Positions 1 to 11,470 are shown, counted from the stretch's first letter. The stretch: 64,000 nt of DNA from Jeotgalibacillus malaysiensis (GCA_000818095.1 CP009416.1:128501-192500), one strand, 5' to 3'. Numbers and translations are program-made. Notes: generated by a model not told the origin, from the letters alone.

Positions 1-441
1 GATAAGATCTTCCGCGTTGTCGTACCTGAAGAGGAAGAAACAGAAATCAAAGACGGTAAAGCAAAAACAGTAAAACGTAAAACGTTCCCTGGTTACGTGC
101 TTGTAGAAATCGTGATGACAGATGACTCGTGGTACGTTGTGCGTAATACGCCGGGCGTAACAGGATTCGTCGGATCATCAGGCGGCGGCGCAAAGCCAAC
201 ACCGCTTCTTCCTGAAGAAGTAACACAACTGCTTAAGCAAATGGGCATGCAGGAACGCACAGTAGACGTAGACTTCGAACTTGGCGAAAACGTTACAGTG
301 AACGACGGGCCATTCGCTAACTTTGCAGGCGTCATCGAAGAAATCGACGCTGACAAAGGCAAAGTCAAAGTCCTCGTCAACATGTTCGGCCGCGAAACAC
401 CAGTCGAACTCGAATTCACACAAATTACGAAGCTTGACTAA
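1..441 (+). CDS. nusG: Transcription termination/antitermination factor NusG (3' part)
   Basis: The reading frame is open from the first base of the window, so the N-terminal start (about 30 residues) lies upstream. The translated part shows the end of the NGN domain (VKRKTFPGYVLVEI, then SWYVVRNTPGVTGFVG) and a C-terminal KOW domain (FELGENVTVNDGPFANFAG followed by GRETPVELEF). NusG binds RNA polymerase and modulates pausing and Rho- or ribosome-coupled transcription. It precedes rplK as in B. subtilis. The only anomaly is that the window edge truncates it. Confidence 0.97.
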   Translation, partial: DKIFRVVVPEEEETEIKDGKAKTVKRKTFPGYVLVEIVMTDDSWYVVRNTPGVTGFVGSSGGGAKPTPLLPEEVTQLLKQMGMQERTVDVDFELGENVTVNDGPFANFAGVIEEIDADKGKVKVLVNMFGRETPVELEFTQITKLD

Positions 442-525
442 GAAGTGTCTGAGCGGTTTTGATTTTGTTTGTTGAAAAGACATTTTATTAAGAGGTCTAA
501 TAAAATCCATCTGTGTATTTGCACA

Positions 526-656
526 GCTGATGGTTGTAGCGGAAGGGGGCGACTCCAGCAGGAGAAGTCGGACAGGTGAGACCCCGCAGTGCGAAGCGCG
601 AGGAGGCTCACCGCCGACCCTGCGGAAAGCGTCCCCCTGGAGCTACAACCATCAGC
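526..656. repeat. Long palindromic intergenic repeat, copy 1
   Basis: The ends are a perfect 15-bp inverted repeat (GCTGATGGTTGTAGC at 526 and its complement ending at 656). The interior is GC-rich and can fold further: GGTGAGACCCCGC opposes GGCTCACCGCC, and GGAAGGGGGCGACTCC opposes GCGTCCCCC. A related copy lies at 33126-33252. From memory, similar palindromes with 'caggtgagac...ggctcaccgcc' recur between genes in Bacillales genomes. It lies between nusG and rplK. The gap 442-887 has no gene; besides this element it holds an AT-rich inverted repeat at 482-506 and a candidate promoter at 725-753. Confidence 0.85.
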
Positions 657-724
657 CGATTTCAAGATAGCCAAAATAAAAACCGCTTATTTCACCAATT
701 TCCTTAAAATATAAAAAGAACGTC

Positions 725-753
725 TTGAATTATGATTTGAAAGATGGTAACAT
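725..753 (+). promoter_or_regulatory. Candidate SigA promoter for rplKA
   Basis: TTGAAT (725-730) and TAACAT (748-753) are separated by 17 bp, upstream of rplK. The hexamers are imperfect, so this is a candidate; transcription could also come from upstream of nusG. Confidence 0.4.
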
Positions 754-887
754 CTTTTAAGTCAGTATGTCTCAATAGAGAGACTGAACTAACATTTTAT
801 ATTCTTTATATAAAAGAATCAGTTTTGAGTGGGAGGGCAAAAACAAAAGCCCTATTACCACATCACGGACTTAAGGAGGTGTGTCTC

Positions 888-1313
888 GTGGCTAAAAAAG
901 TTATTAAAATGGTAAAGCTTCAAATCCCTGCTGGGAAAGCGAATCCAGCTCCGCCGGTAGGTCCTGCACTAGGTCAGGCTGGTGTTAACATTATGGGATT
1001 CTGTAAAGAGTTTAACGCTCGTACAGCTGATCAGGCTGGTCTTATCATCCCTGTTGAAATCACGGTTTTTGAAGACCGTTCATTTACATTCGTTACTAAA
1101 ACTCCACCGGCTGCAGTTCTTCTGAAGAAAGCAGCAGGAATCGAGTCAGGTTCTGGTGAACCAAACCGCAACAAAGTAGCGGCTGTCAAGCGTGACAAGG
1201 TACGTGAAATCGCGGAAACAAAAATGCCTGACCTTAACGCAGCTGATGTTGAAGCAGCAATGCGTATGGTTGAAGGTACGGCTCGAAGCATGGGGATTAC
1301 GATTGAAGACTAA
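888..1313 (+). CDS. rplK: 50S ribosomal protein L11
   Basis: L11 forms the base of the L7/L12 stalk and binds the GTPase-associated region of 23S rRNA. The 141-aa product has the family length and hallmark stretches ([20 protein letters not shown], then [10 protein letters not shown], and a C-terminal RNA-binding domain ending [10 protein letters not shown]). The open frame extends upstream to 744. GTG at 888 is chosen because a strong AAGGAGGTG site (873-881) sits just before it and the protein then starts MAKKVIK as in relatives. It is followed 103 bp later by rplA. Confidence 0.96.
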   Translation: MAKKVIKMVKLQIPAGKANPAPPVGPALGQAGVNIMGFCKEFNARTADQAGLIIPVEITVFEDRSFTFVTKTPPAAVLLKKAAGIESGSGEPNRNKVAAVKRDKVREIAETKMPDLNAADVEAAMRMVEGTARSMGITIED

Positions 1314-1332
1314 TTGATGTTTTGTCTTGGAC

Positions 1333-1367
1333 AGGTTGCGAAGCTGAAGAACTTTCACTCGCAACCT
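1333..1367 (+). other. Hairpin in the rplK-rplA gap
   Basis: AGGTTGCGA (1333-1341) is the exact complement of TCGCAACCT (1359-1367), with a 17-nt loop, between the L11 stop and the L1 ribosome-binding site. There is only a short T run after it, so it may be an RNA-processing or stability hairpin, or a weak attenuator, rather than a full terminator. Confidence 0.5.
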
Positions 1368-1416
1368 TTATTCGTGGGAGGTTATTCCGCTAAAACCACA
1401 TTAGGAGGAACTTATA

Positions 1417-2115
1417 ATGGCTAAAAAAGGTAAAAAGTATCAAGAAGCTGCAAAGCTTGTTGACCGTTCAGTAAACTACTCAGTAACTGAAGCAATCGAG
1501 CTTGCACAAAAGACAAGCACTGTAAAATTCGATGCAACTGTGGAAGCAGCATTCCGCCTTGGTATCGACACTCGTAAAAACGACCAGCAGATCCGTGGCG
1601 CAGTAGTGCTTCCAAACGGAACTGGTAAAACGCAAAGCGTTCTTGTTTTCGCTAAAGGCGAAAAAGCAAAAGAAGCTGAAGCGGCTGGCGCAGACTACGT
1701 TGGAGACAGCGACCTTGTTCAAAAGATTCAGGGCGGCTGGTTTGATTTTGACGTAATCGTTGCAACACCTGACATGATGGGTGAAGTTGGTAAGCTTGGA
1801 CGTGTCCTTGGACCAAAAGGCCTTATGCCAAACCCTAAAACAGGTACAGTTACATTTGACGTTGAAAAAGCTGTAAATGAAATCAAGGCTGGTAAAGTTG
1901 AATACCGCGCTGAAAAGTCTGGTATCATCCACGTGCCAATCGGTAAAGTTTCATTTGATCAGGAAAAGCTTGTTGAAAACTTCAACGCAATCTTTGATGT
2001 TGTCCAGAAGGCGAAGCCAGCTTCATCTAAGGGAACTTACATGAAGTCTGTAGCTGTAACAACTACAATGGGCCCTGGAATCAAAGTTGACCCATCTTCT
2101 GTAACAGTAAAATAA
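1417..2115 (+). CDS. rplA: 50S ribosomal protein L1
   Basis: L1 forms the mobile L1 stalk near the E site and in many bacteria represses its own operon. The 232-aa product has the family length and the landmarks [39 protein letters not shown] and the C-terminal MGPGIKVDP. The ATG follows TAGGAGGAA at normal spacing. It forms a pair with rplK; the next operon starts from its own promoter right after the stop codon. Confidence 0.97.
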   Translation: MAKKGKKYQEAAKLVDRSVNYSVTEAIELAQKTSTVKFDATVEAAFRLGIDTRKNDQQIRGAVVLPNGTGKTQSVLVFAKGEKAKEAEAAGADYVGDSDLVQKIQGGWFDFDVIVATPDMMGEVGKLGRVLGPKGLMPNPKTGTVTFDVEKAVNEIKAGKVEYRAEKSGIIHVPIGKVSFDQEKLVENFNAIFDVVQKAKPASSKGTYMKSVAVTTTMGPGIKVDPSSVTVK

Positions 2116-2128
2116 TTAACAAACCTTA

Positions 2129-2158
2129 TTGACACAATAGGAGAACATCTGCTATGAT
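2129..2158 (+). promoter_or_regulatory. SigA promoter for the rplJL operon
   Basis: A consensus TTGACA (2129-2134) and TATGAT (2153-2158) are separated by 18 bp and lie just after rplA and upstream of the L10 leader. Confidence 0.75.
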
Positions 2159-2190
2159 GTTCTCTGTTGTGAAATTATATATTCATTTGT

Positions 2191-2312
2191 ACCGTAGACA
2201 GCAGGTGTCCTGAGTGACTTAATGTCCTGCCGAGGTCATGACGATTAAAAGAATTTTCTTTTACTTGAAATGATACGCCTCTATGTCTACTTTCCGGCAT
2301 AGAGGCTTTTTT
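2191..2312 (+). ncRNA. Ribosomal protein L10 leader
   Basis: The stretch from CCGTAGACAGCAGGTG through TGTCCTGCCGAGGTCATGACG, ending in a terminator hairpin, matches the layout of the Firmicutes L10 leader. In that family the L10(L12)4 complex binds a kink-turn-containing leader and represses rplJL. Promoter, leader, terminator and rplJ lie in the expected order. The call rests on pattern recognition of these conserved segments; a covariance-model search with the Rfam L10 leader model would confirm it. Confidence 0.85.
2277..2312 (+). terminator. Attenuator terminator in the L10 leader
   Basis: GCCTCTATG (2277-2285) pairs with CATAGAGGC (2298-2306), followed by six T. It lies between the rplJ promoter and rplJ, so it acts as the regulated terminator of the leader. 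Confidence 0.85.
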
Positions 2313-2366
2313 ATGATCGGAACGGTATAGATGACGCCTACAGCAAATACTACAGGAGGTGTTAGG

Positions 2367-2867
2367 ATGAGCAGTGTTATCGAGCAAAAGAAACAGCTAG
2401 TAACAGAAATCCAGGAAAAACTTCAATCAAGTGCATCATCAGTAATTGTTGATTACCGCGGACTATCTGTTGCAGAAGTAACTGAGCTTCGTAAACAGCT
2501 TCGTGAAGCAGGTGTTGAGTTCAAGGTTTACAAAAACTCAATGACTCGCCGTGCTGCAGAAGCTGCTGGTCTTGAAGGTCTTGATGAAAGCCTTACAGGT
2601 CCTAATGCAATCGCATTTTCTGCTGAAGATGTTGTTGCACCAGCGAAGATTCTTAACAACTTTGCGAAAGACCATGAAGCACTTGAACTTAAAGCAGGTG
2701 TGATCGAAGGATCTGTTGCTTCACTTGAACAAGTGAAAGCTCTTGCGGAACTTCCATCACGCGAAGGCCTACTTTCTATGCTTCTTAGCGTTCTTACTGC
2801 GCCAATGCGCGGATTCGCAGTTGCAACTCAAGCAGTTGCAGATCAAAAAGAAGAACAGGGTGCATAA
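2367..2867 (+). CDS. rplJ: 50S ribosomal protein L10
   Basis: L10 anchors L7/L12 dimers to the ribosomal stalk. The 166-aa product has the family pattern: N-terminal globular domain ([40 protein letters not shown]) and a C-terminal helix for L7/L12 binding. The frame is open back to 2331, but ATG 2367 is preceded by ACAGGAGGTG at correct spacing and begins MSSVIEQKK. It is co-transcribed with rplL and probably autoregulated through the upstream leader. Confidence 0.97.
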   Translation: MSSVIEQKKQLVTEIQEKLQSSASSVIVDYRGLSVAEVTELRKQLREAGVEFKVYKNSMTRRAAEAAGLEGLDESLTGPNAIAFSAEDVVAPAKILNNFAKDHEALELKAGVIEGSVASLEQVKALAELPSREGLLSMLLSVLTAPMRGFAVATQAVADQKEEQGA

Positions 2868-2934
2868 TTCCCTGTTAGCCGGATAGCAATATCCAAACCA
2901 AAAACTAAAACATTCCACAAGGAGGAACTATATC

Positions 2935-3297
2935 ATGACTAAAGAACAAATGATCGAAGCAATCAAAGAAATGACAGTTCTTGAACTGAACGACCTAGTA
3001 AAAGCAATCGAAGAAGAATTCGGCGTATCTGCTGCTGCTCCTGTAGCTGTAGCTGGTGGCGGAGCTGGAGAAGCTGCTGCTGAGAAAACTGAATTTGACG
3101 TTGTTCTTACTGAAGCTGGAGCTCAGAAGATCAAGGTTATCAAAGTGGTTCGTGAAATCACTGGTCTTGGCCTGAAAGAAGCTAAAGAAATGGTAGACAA
3201 CACGCCTAAAGCTGTTAAAGAAGGCGCTTCTAAAGAAGAAGCTGAAGAAATCAAAGCTAAGCTTGAAGAAGTTGGCGCTGGCGTAGAAGTTAAGTAA
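2935..3297 (+). CDS. rplL: 50S ribosomal protein L7/L12
   Basis: The stalk protein that recruits and activates translational GTPases, present in several copies per ribosome. The 120-aa product has an N-terminal dimerisation region ([16 protein letters not shown]), an Ala/Gly-rich hinge at about residues 37-52, and the C-terminal factor-binding domain ([19 protein letters not shown], then [12 protein letters not shown]). AAGGAGGAA precedes the ATG. It ends the rplJL operon; a terminator follows directly. Confidence 0.97.
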   Translation: MTKEQMIEAIKEMTVLELNDLVKAIEEEFGVSAAAPVAVAGGGAGEAAAEKTEFDVVLTEAGAQKIKVIKVVREITGLGLKEAKEMVDNTPKAVKEGASKEEAEEIKAKLEEVGAGVEVK

Positions 3298-3312
3298 TTT
3301 TGTCTTAAGAGA

Positions 3313-3343
3313 AAGTCCGCTTGAAATATAGCGGGCTTTTTTT
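3313..3343 (+). terminator. Terminator after rplL
   Basis: AAGTCCGC (3313-3320) pairs with GCGGGCTT (3331-3338, one G-T pair), followed by a T run to 3343. Confidence 0.85.
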
Positions 3344-3370
3344 ATCGAAAAGAAGGGTGGGGTGGTCGTT

Positions 3371-3973
3371 ATGTCGGATCATTATTACTCAAAGAATCCC
3401 GGAGTGGAAAGCAAGCCGAACTTTTGGAGCTTTACGCTTCGCGGACATAAGTTGAAATTTAAAACTGATCAGGGTGTATTCTCAAAAAATGAAGTAGATT
3501 TCGGTTCGAGGGTGCTAATTGAAGCGTTCGAAGAGCCAGATATCAGCGGTCCTGTGCTCGATGTCGGCTGCGGATACGGTCCGATCGGTCTGACACTTGC
3601 GAAGGAGATGCCTGAAAGACAGATTCAGATGGTCGATGTCAATGAGCGGGCGCTTGAATTAGCAAAAGAAAATGCGGAACAGAATCAGATCCGCAATATC
3701 TCAATTTATGAAAGTGATTGCCTTGATCAGGTTGAAGAGCAATCCTTTGCTGCGATTCTGACAAATCCGCCGATCCGCGCAGGGAAGCAGACAGTTCACC
3801 GGATTTTTGAACAAAGTGCTGAAAAACTGCCGCAGGGTGGCACGCTATGGGTAGTTATTCAGAAAAAGCAGGGAGCGCCATCTGCAAAAGCCAAACTCGA
3901 AGCGTTGTTTTCGACAGTTGAAGTTGCAGATAAGCAGAAGGGCTACTTTATCTTCAAAGCAAAAAAAGATTGA
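3371..3973 (+). CDS. ybxB: Class I SAM-dependent methyltransferase, RsmC-like (YbxB family)
   Basis: Predicted rRNA (guanine-N2) methyltransferase of the small MTS/RsmC-like family; substrate inferred from family only. The 200-aa product has SAM motif I LDVGCGYGPIG (about residue 62) and the catalytic NPPIRAGK (about residue 137). The N-terminus MSDHYYSKNP matches the YbxB family start, so ATG 3371 is preferred to an in-frame GTG at 3362. It sits between rplL and rpoB as in B. subtilis. The likely rpoB promoter overlaps its stop codon. Confidence 0.9.
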   Translation: MSDHYYSKNPGVESKPNFWSFTLRGHKLKFKTDQGVFSKNEVDFGSRVLIEAFEEPDISGPVLDVGCGYGPIGLTLAKEMPERQIQMVDVNERALELAKENAEQNQIRNISIYESDCLDQVEEQSFAAILTNPPIRAGKQTVHRIFEQSAEKLPQGGTLWVVIQKKQGAPSAKAKLEALFSTVEVADKQKGYFIFKAKKD

Positions 3974-3998
3974 CCGCCTATAGTGGTTGTGGTACTAT
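3970..3998 (+). promoter_or_regulatory. Candidate SigA promoter for rpoBC
   Basis: TTGACC (3970-3975, overlapping the ybxB stop) and TACTAT (3993-3998) are 17 bp apart. A leader of about 200 nt follows to rpoB, containing an AGAAAA/TTTTCT hairpin near 4094-4120. No gene is visible in that leader. Confidence 0.55.
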
Positions 3999-4195
3999 TA
4001 TAAGATGTAAAAATATTAATATCAGTAAGTATGTCCATTTTGTATGAATGGGCTGCCTTTTGGGTAAAATGGTTTAAATAAAGTTTCAAAGAATAGAAAA
4101 TGTGGAGATTTCCCGTTTTCTATTTGTGTTATGTTCGTTTTTTCTATTTATAGGACTAACGGACGCTAAAATGCTTGATTTGAGGGGTGAATCAG

Positions 4196-7100
4196 TTGAC
4201 AGGTCAACTAGTTCAGTATGGACGACACCGCCAGCGCAGAAGCTATGCGCGTATTAGTGAGGTGCTGGATTTACCGAATCTGATAGAGATTCAGACAGCT
4301 TCTTACGATTGGTTTTTAGAAGAAGGATTACGTGAAATGTTCCGCGATATTTCGCCGATCGAAGATTTCACAGGAAACTTGTCACTTGAGTTTATCGATT
4401 ACAGCCTTGGTGAGCCAAAATATTCTGTTGACGAATCAAAAGAGCGTGACGTAACTTACTCTGCGCCGCTTCGTGTAAAGGTACGTCTATTGAATAAAGA
4501 AACTGGCGAAGTAAAAGACCAGGATGTGTTTATGGGAGACTTCCCGCTGATGACAGAGACAGGCACCTTCATTATTAATGGAGCAGAGCGTGTTATCGTT
4601 TCTCAGCTTGTTCGTTCTCCAAGCGTATATTTCCACGATAAGATGGACAAAAACGGAAAGCGTGGCTTTGGCGCAACGGTAATTCCAAACCGTGGTGCAT
4701 GGCTTGAGTATGAGACAGATGCAAAAGACGTAGTTCACGTCCGTATCGACCGTACACGTAAGCTTCCTGTAACTGTATTGCTGCGAGCACTTGGCTTTGG
4801 TTCTGATCAGGAGATTATCGACCTGATTGGTGATAACGAGTATATCCGCAATACTTTAGAAAAAGACAATACCGAAAGTGTTGAAAAAGCGCTTCTGGAA
4901 ATCTATGAGCGTCTGCGTCCTGGTGAACCACCGACTGTAGAAAATGCCAAGAGCCTTCTGGAATCACGCTTCTTTGACCCTAAGCGTTATGATCTGGCTA
5001 ATGTAGGCCGTTATAAAATGAATAAAAAGCTTCATATTAAGAATCGTCTTTTCGGACAGGTGCTTGCTGAGACGCTTGCAGACCCTGAAACTGGCGAGAT
5101 CTTAGCTGAAAAAGGAACAACACTTGACCGTCGTAACCTTGATAAGCTGATTCCTAACCTCGAAAGTGGCGTAGGCTTCATTACTTATAATCAGGTAGGC
5201 GGCGTTGTCGAAGAGGATCTAACACTTCAGACAATTAAAATTCAGGTGCCTAACTCAGAAGAAGGTCAGGAAATCAATGTAATCAGTAATGCTTATGTTG
5301 ATGACAGCGTGAAGAACATTACGATTGCAGATATCGTTTCTTCAATCAGTTATTTCTTCAACCTGCTGCATGGCGTAGGCTTAACGGATGATATTGATCA
5401 CCTTGGTAACCGTCGTCTGCGTTCAGTAGGGGAGCTTCTTCAGAACCAATTCCGTATTGGTCTTTCACGTATGGAGCGTGTGGTTCGTGAAAGGATGTCA
5501 ATTCAGGATACAAATACAATCACGCCTCAGCAGCTGATTAATATTCGTCCTGTTATTGCTTCTATTAAAGAGTTCTTTGGAAGCTCTCAGCTTTCACAGT
5601 TCATGGATCAGACAAACCCGCTTGCAGAATTGACGCACAAACGCCGTCTGTCTGCGCTTGGACCTGGTGGTTTAACACGTGAGCGTGCGGGCTTTGAAGT
5701 ACGTGACGTTCACTACTCTCACTATGGCCGTATGTGTCCGATCGAAACGCCTGAGGGTCCGAATATCGGGCTGATCAACTCACTGTCAAGCTTTGCGAAG
5801 GTTAACCGTTTCGGCTTTATCGAAACACCATACCGCCGCGTTGACCCTGAGACAGGCAGAGTAACAGAGCGCATTGATTATCTGACTGCTGATGAAGAGG
5901 ATAATTATGTTGTAGCACAGGCGAATGCGCGCCTTGGCGATGACGGCTCATTCCTTGATGAAGAAGTTGTTTCCCGTTTCCGCGGTGAAAACACTGTCTT
6001 CAAGCGTGACCGCATTGACTACATGGACGTATCACCTAAGCAGGTTGTATCTGCTGCGACAGCATGTATCCCGTTCCTTGAAAACGATGACTCGAACCGT
6101 GCGTTAATGGGAGCGAACATGCAGCGTCAGGCAGTTCCACTGATGAATCCGGAAGCACCTTTTGTAGGGACAGGAATGGAACACGTTTCTGCGAAGGATT
6201 CAGGGGCTGCTGTCATTAATAAATATGAAGGAATCGTCGAGCGCGTTCAGGCTAATCAGGTTTGGGTACGCCGCTTAGTAGATGTCGACGGCAACGAGAC
6301 AGAAGGCGATCTTGATAAATACAAGCTGCAGAAATTCATCCGTTCTAACCAGGGTACATGCTACAACCAGCGTCCAATCGTTGCTGTAGGTGACCGTGTT
6401 GAAAAAGGTGAAATTCTTGCGGACGGACCATCAATGGAAGCTGGAGAACTTGCGCTTGGACGTAACGTACTTGTCGGCTTCATGACATGGGACGGCTTTA
6501 ACTACGAGGATGCTGTCATCATGAGTGAGCGCCTTGTAAAAGACGATGTATATACATCGATTCATATTGAAGAGTATGAGTCAGAGTCACGTGATACAAA
6601 GCTTGGACCTGAAGAAATCACGCGTGATATTCCTAACGTAGGTGAGGATGCACTTCGCAACCTTGACGACCGCGGAATCATCCGTGTTGGTGCTGAAGTA
6701 AAAGACGGCGATATTCTTGTTGGTAAAGTAACGCCTAAGGGTGTAACAGAGCTGACTGCTGAAGAGCGTCTGCTTCATGCAATCTTCGGTGAAAAAGCAC
6801 GTGAAGTGCGTGATACGTCACTTCGTGTACCACACGGAGCAGGCGGAATCATCCTTGATGTGAAAATCTTTAACCGTGAAGATGGCGATGAGCTGCCTCC
6901 TGGTGTTAACCAGCTGGTACGCGTATATATCGTACAGAAGAGAAAGATCTCTGTAGGGGATAAAATGGCCGGACGTCACGGTAACAAAGGTGTTATTTCG
7001 CGTATTCTTCCAGAAGAAGATATGCCATACCTTCCAGACGGCACGCCGATTGACATCATGTTAAATCCACTTGGTGTACCATCTCGTATGAACATCGGTC

Positions 7101-7756
7101 AGGTTCTTGAGATGCACATGGGAATGGCTGCCCGTGCAATGGGTATCCATATCGCAACACCGGTATTTGACGGTGCCAATGAGGAAGATGTTTGGGAAAC
7201 AATTGAAGAAGCAGGTATGTCACGTGATGGTAAGACAGTTCTTTATGATGGAAGAACAGGCGATCCATTCGACAACCGTGTATCAGTAGGCGTCATGTAT
7301 ATGATTAAGCTTGCGCACATGGTTGATGACAAGCTTCACGCACGTTCAACTGGACCATACTCACTTGTTACGCAGCAGCCACTGGGCGGTAAAGCACAGT
7401 TTGGCGGACAGCGTTTTGGTGAGATGGAGGTTTGGGCACTTGAAGCATACGGTGCCGCTTATACACTTCAGGAAATTCTAACTGTCAAATCAGATGACGT
7501 TGTCGGACGTGTGAAAACGTACGAAGCGATCGTAAAAGGCGACAGCGTTCCGGAGCCGGGCGTTCCTGAATCATTTAAAGTATTAATCAAAGAACTTCAG
7601 AGTCTTGGTATGGATGTAAAAATGCTTTCTGCCAATGACGAAGAAATCGAAATGCGCGACCTTGATGACGATGACGACATCCATCAGGCTGATGCATTAA
7701 ACATTGCGCCGGAAACAGAGGCACCAGCTTCTGAAACAGTCGGCACGAAAGAATAG
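4196..7756 (+). CDS. rpoB: DNA-directed RNA polymerase subunit beta
   Basis: The 1186-aa beta subunit of the core polymerase. TTG 4196 is taken as start because it gives [20 protein letters not shown], the Bacillus N-terminus, and has GAGGGGTG six bases upstream; the in-frame GTG at 4187 lies inside that ribosome-binding site. The rifampicin-binding cluster reads [21 protein letters not shown] then LSALGPGG. D471, H481 and S486 (E. coli D516, H526, S531) are wild type, so the sequence predicts sensitivity. The C-terminus carries an acidic tail. rpoC follows 60 bp later. Confidence 0.98.
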   Translation: MTGQLVQYGRHRQRRSYARISEVLDLPNLIEIQTASYDWFLEEGLREMFRDISPIEDFTGNLSLEFIDYSLGEPKYSVDESKERDVTYSAPLRVKVRLLNKETGEVKDQDVFMGDFPLMTETGTFIINGAERVIVSQLVRSPSVYFHDKMDKNGKRGFGATVIPNRGAWLEYETDAKDVVHVRIDRTRKLPVTVLLRALGFGSDQEIIDLIGDNEYIRNTLEKDNTESVEKALLEIYERLRPGEPPTVENAKSLLESRFFDPKRYDLANVGRYKMNKKLHIKNRLFGQVLAETLADPETGEILAEKGTTLDRRNLDKLIPNLESGVGFITYNQVGGVVEEDLTLQTIKIQVPNSEEGQEINVISNAYVDDSVKNITIADIVSSISYFFNLLHGVGLTDDIDHLGNRRLRSVGELLQNQFRIGLSRMERVVRERMSIQDTNTITPQQLINIRPVIASIKEFFGSSQLSQFMDQTNPLAELTHKRRLSALGPGGLTRERAGFEVRDVHYSHYGRMCPIETPEGPNIGLINSLSSFAKVNRFGFIETPYRRVDPETGRVTERIDYLTADEEDNYVVAQANARLGDDGSFLDEEVVSRFRGENTVFKRDRIDYMDVSPKQVVSAATACIPFLENDDSNRALMGANMQRQAVPLMNPEAPFVGTGMEHVSAKDSGAAVINKYEGIVERVQANQVWVRRLVDVDGNETEGDLDKYKLQKFIRSNQGTCYNQRPIVAVGDRVEKGEILADGPSMEAGELALGRNVLVGFMTWDGFNYEDAVIMSERLVKDDVYTSIHIEEYESESRDTKLGPEEITRDIPNVGEDALRNLDDRGIIRVGAEVKDGDILVGKVTPKGVTELTAEERLLHAIFGEKAREVRDTSLRVPHGAGGIILDVKIFNREDGDELPPGVNQLVRVYIVQKRKISVGDKMAGRHGNKGVISRILPEEDMPYLPDGTPIDIMLNPLGVPSRMNIGQVLEMHMGMAARAMGIHIATPVFDGANEEDVWETIEEAGMSRDGKTVLYDGRTGDPFDNRVSVGVMYMIKLAHMVDDKLHARSTGPYSLVTQQPLGGKAQFGGQRFGEMEVWALEAYGAAYTLQEILTVKSDDVVGRVKTYEAIVKGDSVPEPGVPESFKVLIKELQSLGMDVKMLSANDEEIEMRDLDDDDDIHQADALNIAPETEAPASETVGTKE

Positions 7757-7816
7757 TTGTGACACTGGGAATCAACAAAAGGGTGAAACCTTTAAACGAA
7801 AAGGGAGGTAGGCTCC

Positions 7817-10800
7817 TTGATAGATGTTAATAACTTTGAATATATGAAAATTGGTTTAGCCTCACCTGACAAGATCCGCTCTTGGTCATTTGGTGAAGTA
7901 AAGAAGCCTGAAACGATTAACTATCGTACACTGAAGCCTGAAAAAGACGGTCTTTTCTGCGAGCGCATCTTCGGCCCGCAGAAAGACTGGGAGTGTCACT
8001 GCGGTAAATATAAGCGCGTCCGTTATAAGGGCGTCGTTTGTGACCGTTGTGGTGTTGAAGTAACGCGTGCGAAAGTTCGTCGTGAGCGTATGGGTCACAT
8101 CGAGCTTGCAGCACCTGTATCTCACATCTGGTACTTCAAAGGCATCCCGAGCCGTATGGGACTTGTTCTTGACATGTCACCACGTGCGCTTGAAGAAGTA
8201 ATCTACTTTGCTTCATATGTAGTAACTGAAGCAGGAGACACTGCACTTGAAAAGAAACAGCTTCTTTCTGAGAAGGAGTACCGTGCATACCGTGAAAAGT
8301 ACAGCGGCAAATTCCAGGCTGCAATGGGAGCTGAAGCAATCCGCAAGCTTCTACAGGACATTGATCTTGATAAAGAAGCGGAAATGCTGAAAGAAGAATT
8401 GAAAACTGCTCAGGGCCAGCGTCGTACTCGTGCGATCAAGCGTCTTGAAGTAGTAGAATCATTCCGTAACTCAGGAAACCTTCCTGACTGGATGGTTCTT
8501 GATGTACTTCCTGTAATCCCGCCGGAACTGCGTCCGATGGTTCAGCTTGATGGTGGACGTTTCGCCACATCTGACCTGAACGACCTGTACCGTCGTGTGA
8601 TTAACCGTAACAACCGTCTGAAGCGCCTATTGGACCTTGGTGCACCAAGCATCATCGTTCAAAACGAAAAGCGTATGCTGCAGGAAGCTGTAGATGCACT
8701 GATCGATAACGGCCGTCGCGGTCGTCCGGTTACAGGACCGGGTAACCGTCCGCTAAAATCTCTTTCTCATATGCTGAAAGGGAAGCAGGGGCGTTTCCGT
8801 CAGAACCTTCTTGGTAAGCGTGTTGACTACTCAGGCCGTTCAGTTATCGTAGTTGGACCTAGCCTGAAAATGTATCAGTGCGGACTGCCAAAAGAAATGG
8901 CACTTGAACTATTCAAGCCTTTCGTCATGAAAGAGCTTGTTGAGCGCGGACTTGCGCATAATATTAAGAGTGCAAAGCGTAAGATTGAACGTGTCCATGA
9001 TGAAGTTTGGGACGTACTTGAAGATGTAATCAAGGAGCATCCGGTTCTTCTTAACCGTGCACCTACACTTCACCGTCTTGGTATCCAGGCATTCGAACCA
9101 ACATTGGTTGAAGGCCGTGCGATCCGTCTTCACCCGCTCGTATGTACAGCTTATAACGCTGACTTTGATGGTGACCAGATGGCGGTTCACGTACCACTAT
9201 CATCTGAAGCTCAGGCTGAAGCGCGTCTTCTTATGCTTGCTGCACAGAACATCCTTAATCCGAAGGACGGAAAGCCAGTTGTTACACCGTCTCAGGATAT
9301 GGTACTTGGTAACTACTACCTGACATTAGAGCGTAAAGACGCTGTAGGTGAAGGTTCAGTATTCCGTGATGCGGATGAAGTCCTTCTTGCATACCAGAAT
9401 GGTTATGTACACCTGCACACACGTATTGCGATCCATGCAGGTGCAGTAAATAAACCAACATTTACGGAAGAACAGAATAAGAAGCTTCTTCTGACAACTG
9501 TCGGAAAAGTAATCTTTAACGAAATTCTTCCTGAAGAGTTCCACTACATTAACGAGCCGACAATGGAGAACCTTGAGGTGAATACACCTGATAAGTACTT
9601 CGTTGATCCGACGACGAATGTAAAAGAACACTTCAAATCAGCTGATCTGGTAACGCCGTTTAAGAAAGGATTCCTTGGAAGCATCATTGCTGAAGTCTTC
9701 AAGCGATTCCACTTAACGGATACGTCTAAAATGCTTGATAGCATGAAGAATCTTGGATTTAAGCACTCAACACGTGCTGGTATCACAATTGGTATCGCTG
9801 ATATCGTGGTACTTCCTGAGAAGCAGGAAATCCTTGACGATGCACAGCTGAAAGTAGATAAAGTCCAGAAGCAGTTCCGACGTGGTCTGATTACAGAAGA
9901 GGAGCGCTATGAGCGTGTTATCTCAATCTGGTCAGCAGCGAAGGATGTTATTCAGGACAAGCTGATGCTTACACTCGACAGCCTGAATCCAATCTACATG
10001 ATGAGTGACTCAGGTGCCCGTGGTAACGCATCTAACTTTACGCAGCTTGCCGGAATGCGTGGTCTGATGGCCAACCCTGCTGGACGTATCATCGAGCTTC
10101 CGATCAAGTCAAGTTTCCGTGAAGGTCTGACAGTACTTGAGTACTTCATCTCTACACACGGTGCACGTAAAGGTCTTGCCGATACAGCACTGAAGACTGC
10201 CGATTCAGGTTACCTGACTCGCCGACTTGTAGACGTAGCACAGGATGTTATTGTCCGTGAAGAAGATTGCGGTACTGACCGTGGTCTGCGCGTAAGCTCA
10301 CTGAAAGATGGCACAGAAGTCATCGAAGCACTTGAAGAGCGTCTTGAAGGACGTTACTCTAACCAGACAGTCAAGCATCCTGAAACTGGGGAAGTCTTCG
10401 TAAGACGTAATGAACTGATTACAGAAGATATTGCCCGTCAGATTGTTGAAGCTGGTGTAGAAGAAGTATCAATCCGTTCTGCATTCACTTGTAACACGCG
10501 TCATGGCGTATGTGAGAAGTGTTATGGTAAGAACCTTGCGACTGGTGAAAAAGTTGAAGTCGGCGAAGCAGTCGGAATCATTGCAGCCCAGTCAATCGGT
10601 GAGCCGGGTACACAGCTTACAATGCGTACATTCCACACAGGTGGTGTAGCAGGAGACGATATCACACAGGGTCTTCCGCGTATCCAGGAAATCTTCGAAG
10701 CGCGTAACCCGAAAGGTCAGGCAACGATTTCTGAAATTGATGGTGTCGTAACCGAGATCACAGAAGGTAAAGACCGTCAGCAGGATATTACAGTAAAAGG

Positions 10801-11416
10801 TGAAGTAGAAACAAAGACTTATTCTGCTCCTTATACTGCACGTCTGAAAGTAGCAGTTGACGATGTCATCGAACGCGGTCAGGTTCTGACAGAAGGTTCA
10901 ATCGATCCGAAAGAACTGATCAAGATCCGTGACGTTGCTGCTGTTCAGGAATATCTATTAAAAGAAGTACAGAAAGTATACCGTATGCAGGGTGTTGAAA
11001 TCGGTGATAAGCACGTTGAAGTCATGGTTCGCCAGATGCTTCGTAAAGTACGTGTCATTGAATCCGGTGAAACAGAACTGCTGCCAGGTTCACTGCTTGA
11101 TGTACATCAGTTCATGGAAGCAAACGAACAGGTTCTGCTTGAAGGTAAGCAGCCGGCAACAGGCCGCCCGCTTATCCTGGGGATCACAAAAGCATCTCTT
11201 GAAACAGAATCATTCCTTTCAGCTGCATCATTCCAGGAGACAACTCGTGTCCTGACAGACGCAGCGATCAAAGGAAAGCGTGACGAGCTCCTTGGTCTGA
11301 AAGAAAATGTTATCATCGGTAAACTTGTTCCAGCCGGAACGGGTATGCAGCGCTATCGCCAGGCTGAGATCGAAAACGAAGACATTCCAGAGGAAGAAGC
11401 AGTTTCCGTGGAATAA
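7817..11416 (+). CDS. rpoC: DNA-directed RNA polymerase subunit beta'
   Basis: The 1199-aa catalytic subunit. Visible are the N-terminal zinc site ([19 protein letters not shown], residues about 60-78), the active-site motif NADFDGDQ (residues 447-454, three Mg-binding Asp), the bridge-helix region ([20 protein letters not shown]) and the second zinc site (CGT..., [13 protein letters not shown]). The start is TTG at 7817 after GGGAGGTAG, giving [10 protein letters not shown] as in Bacillus. It is co-transcribed with rpoB and followed by a strong terminator. Confidence 0.98.
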   Translation: MIDVNNFEYMKIGLASPDKIRSWSFGEVKKPETINYRTLKPEKDGLFCERIFGPQKDWECHCGKYKRVRYKGVVCDRCGVEVTRAKVRRERMGHIELAAPVSHIWYFKGIPSRMGLVLDMSPRALEEVIYFASYVVTEAGDTALEKKQLLSEKEYRAYREKYSGKFQAAMGAEAIRKLLQDIDLDKEAEMLKEELKTAQGQRRTRAIKRLEVVESFRNSGNLPDWMVLDVLPVIPPELRPMVQLDGGRFATSDLNDLYRRVINRNNRLKRLLDLGAPSIIVQNEKRMLQEAVDALIDNGRRGRPVTGPGNRPLKSLSHMLKGKQGRFRQNLLGKRVDYSGRSVIVVGPSLKMYQCGLPKEMALELFKPFVMKELVERGLAHNIKSAKRKIERVHDEVWDVLEDVIKEHPVLLNRAPTLHRLGIQAFEPTLVEGRAIRLHPLVCTAYNADFDGDQMAVHVPLSSEAQAEARLLMLAAQNILNPKDGKPVVTPSQDMVLGNYYLTLERKDAVGEGSVFRDADEVLLAYQNGYVHLHTRIAIHAGAVNKPTFTEEQNKKLLLTTVGKVIFNEILPEEFHYINEPTMENLEVNTPDKYFVDPTTNVKEHFKSADLVTPFKKGFLGSIIAEVFKRFHLTDTSKMLDSMKNLGFKHSTRAGITIGIADIVVLPEKQEILDDAQLKVDKVQKQFRRGLITEEERYERVISIWSAAKDVIQDKLMLTLDSLNPIYMMSDSGARGNASNFTQLAGMRGLMANPAGRIIELPIKSSFREGLTVLEYFISTHGARKGLADTALKTADSGYLTRRLVDVAQDVIVREEDCGTDRGLRVSSLKDGTEVIEALEERLEGRYSNQTVKHPETGEVFVRRNELITEDIARQIVEAGVEEVSIRSAFTCNTRHGVCEKCYGKNLATGEKVEVGEAVGIIAAQSIGEPGTQLTMRTFHTGGVAGDDITQGLPRIQEIFEARNPKGQATISEIDGVVTEITEGKDRQQDITVKGEVETKTYSAPYTARLKVAVDDVIERGQVLTEGSIDPKELIKIRDVAAVQEYLLKEVQKVYRMQGVEIGDKHVEVMVRQMLRKVRVIESGETELLPGSLLDVHQFMEANEQVLLEGKQPATGRPLILGITKASLETESFLSAASFQETTRVLTDAAIKGKRDELLGLKENVIIGKLVPAGTGMQRYRQAEIENEDIPEEEAVSVE

Positions 11417-11434
11417 TTCACAGCCTGTGAAAGC

Positions 11435-11470
11435 AAAAAGGTGGCGCCCCTGTGTGGCGTCACCTTTTTT
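11435..11470 (+). terminator. Terminator after rpoC
   Basis: AAAAAGGTGGCGCC (from 11435) pairs with GGCGTCACCTTTTTT. The A and T flanks are symmetrical, so it could work in both directions. Confidence 0.88.

Noticed and set aside
4187..4198. GTG 4187 as rpoB start
   Set aside because: It lies inside the GAGGGGTG ribosome-binding site; TTG 4196 gives the conserved MTGQLVQYG start.
5590..5660. Rifampicin-resistance substitutions in rpoB
   Set aside because: The cluster is wild type at the positions I can identify (D471, H481, S486).
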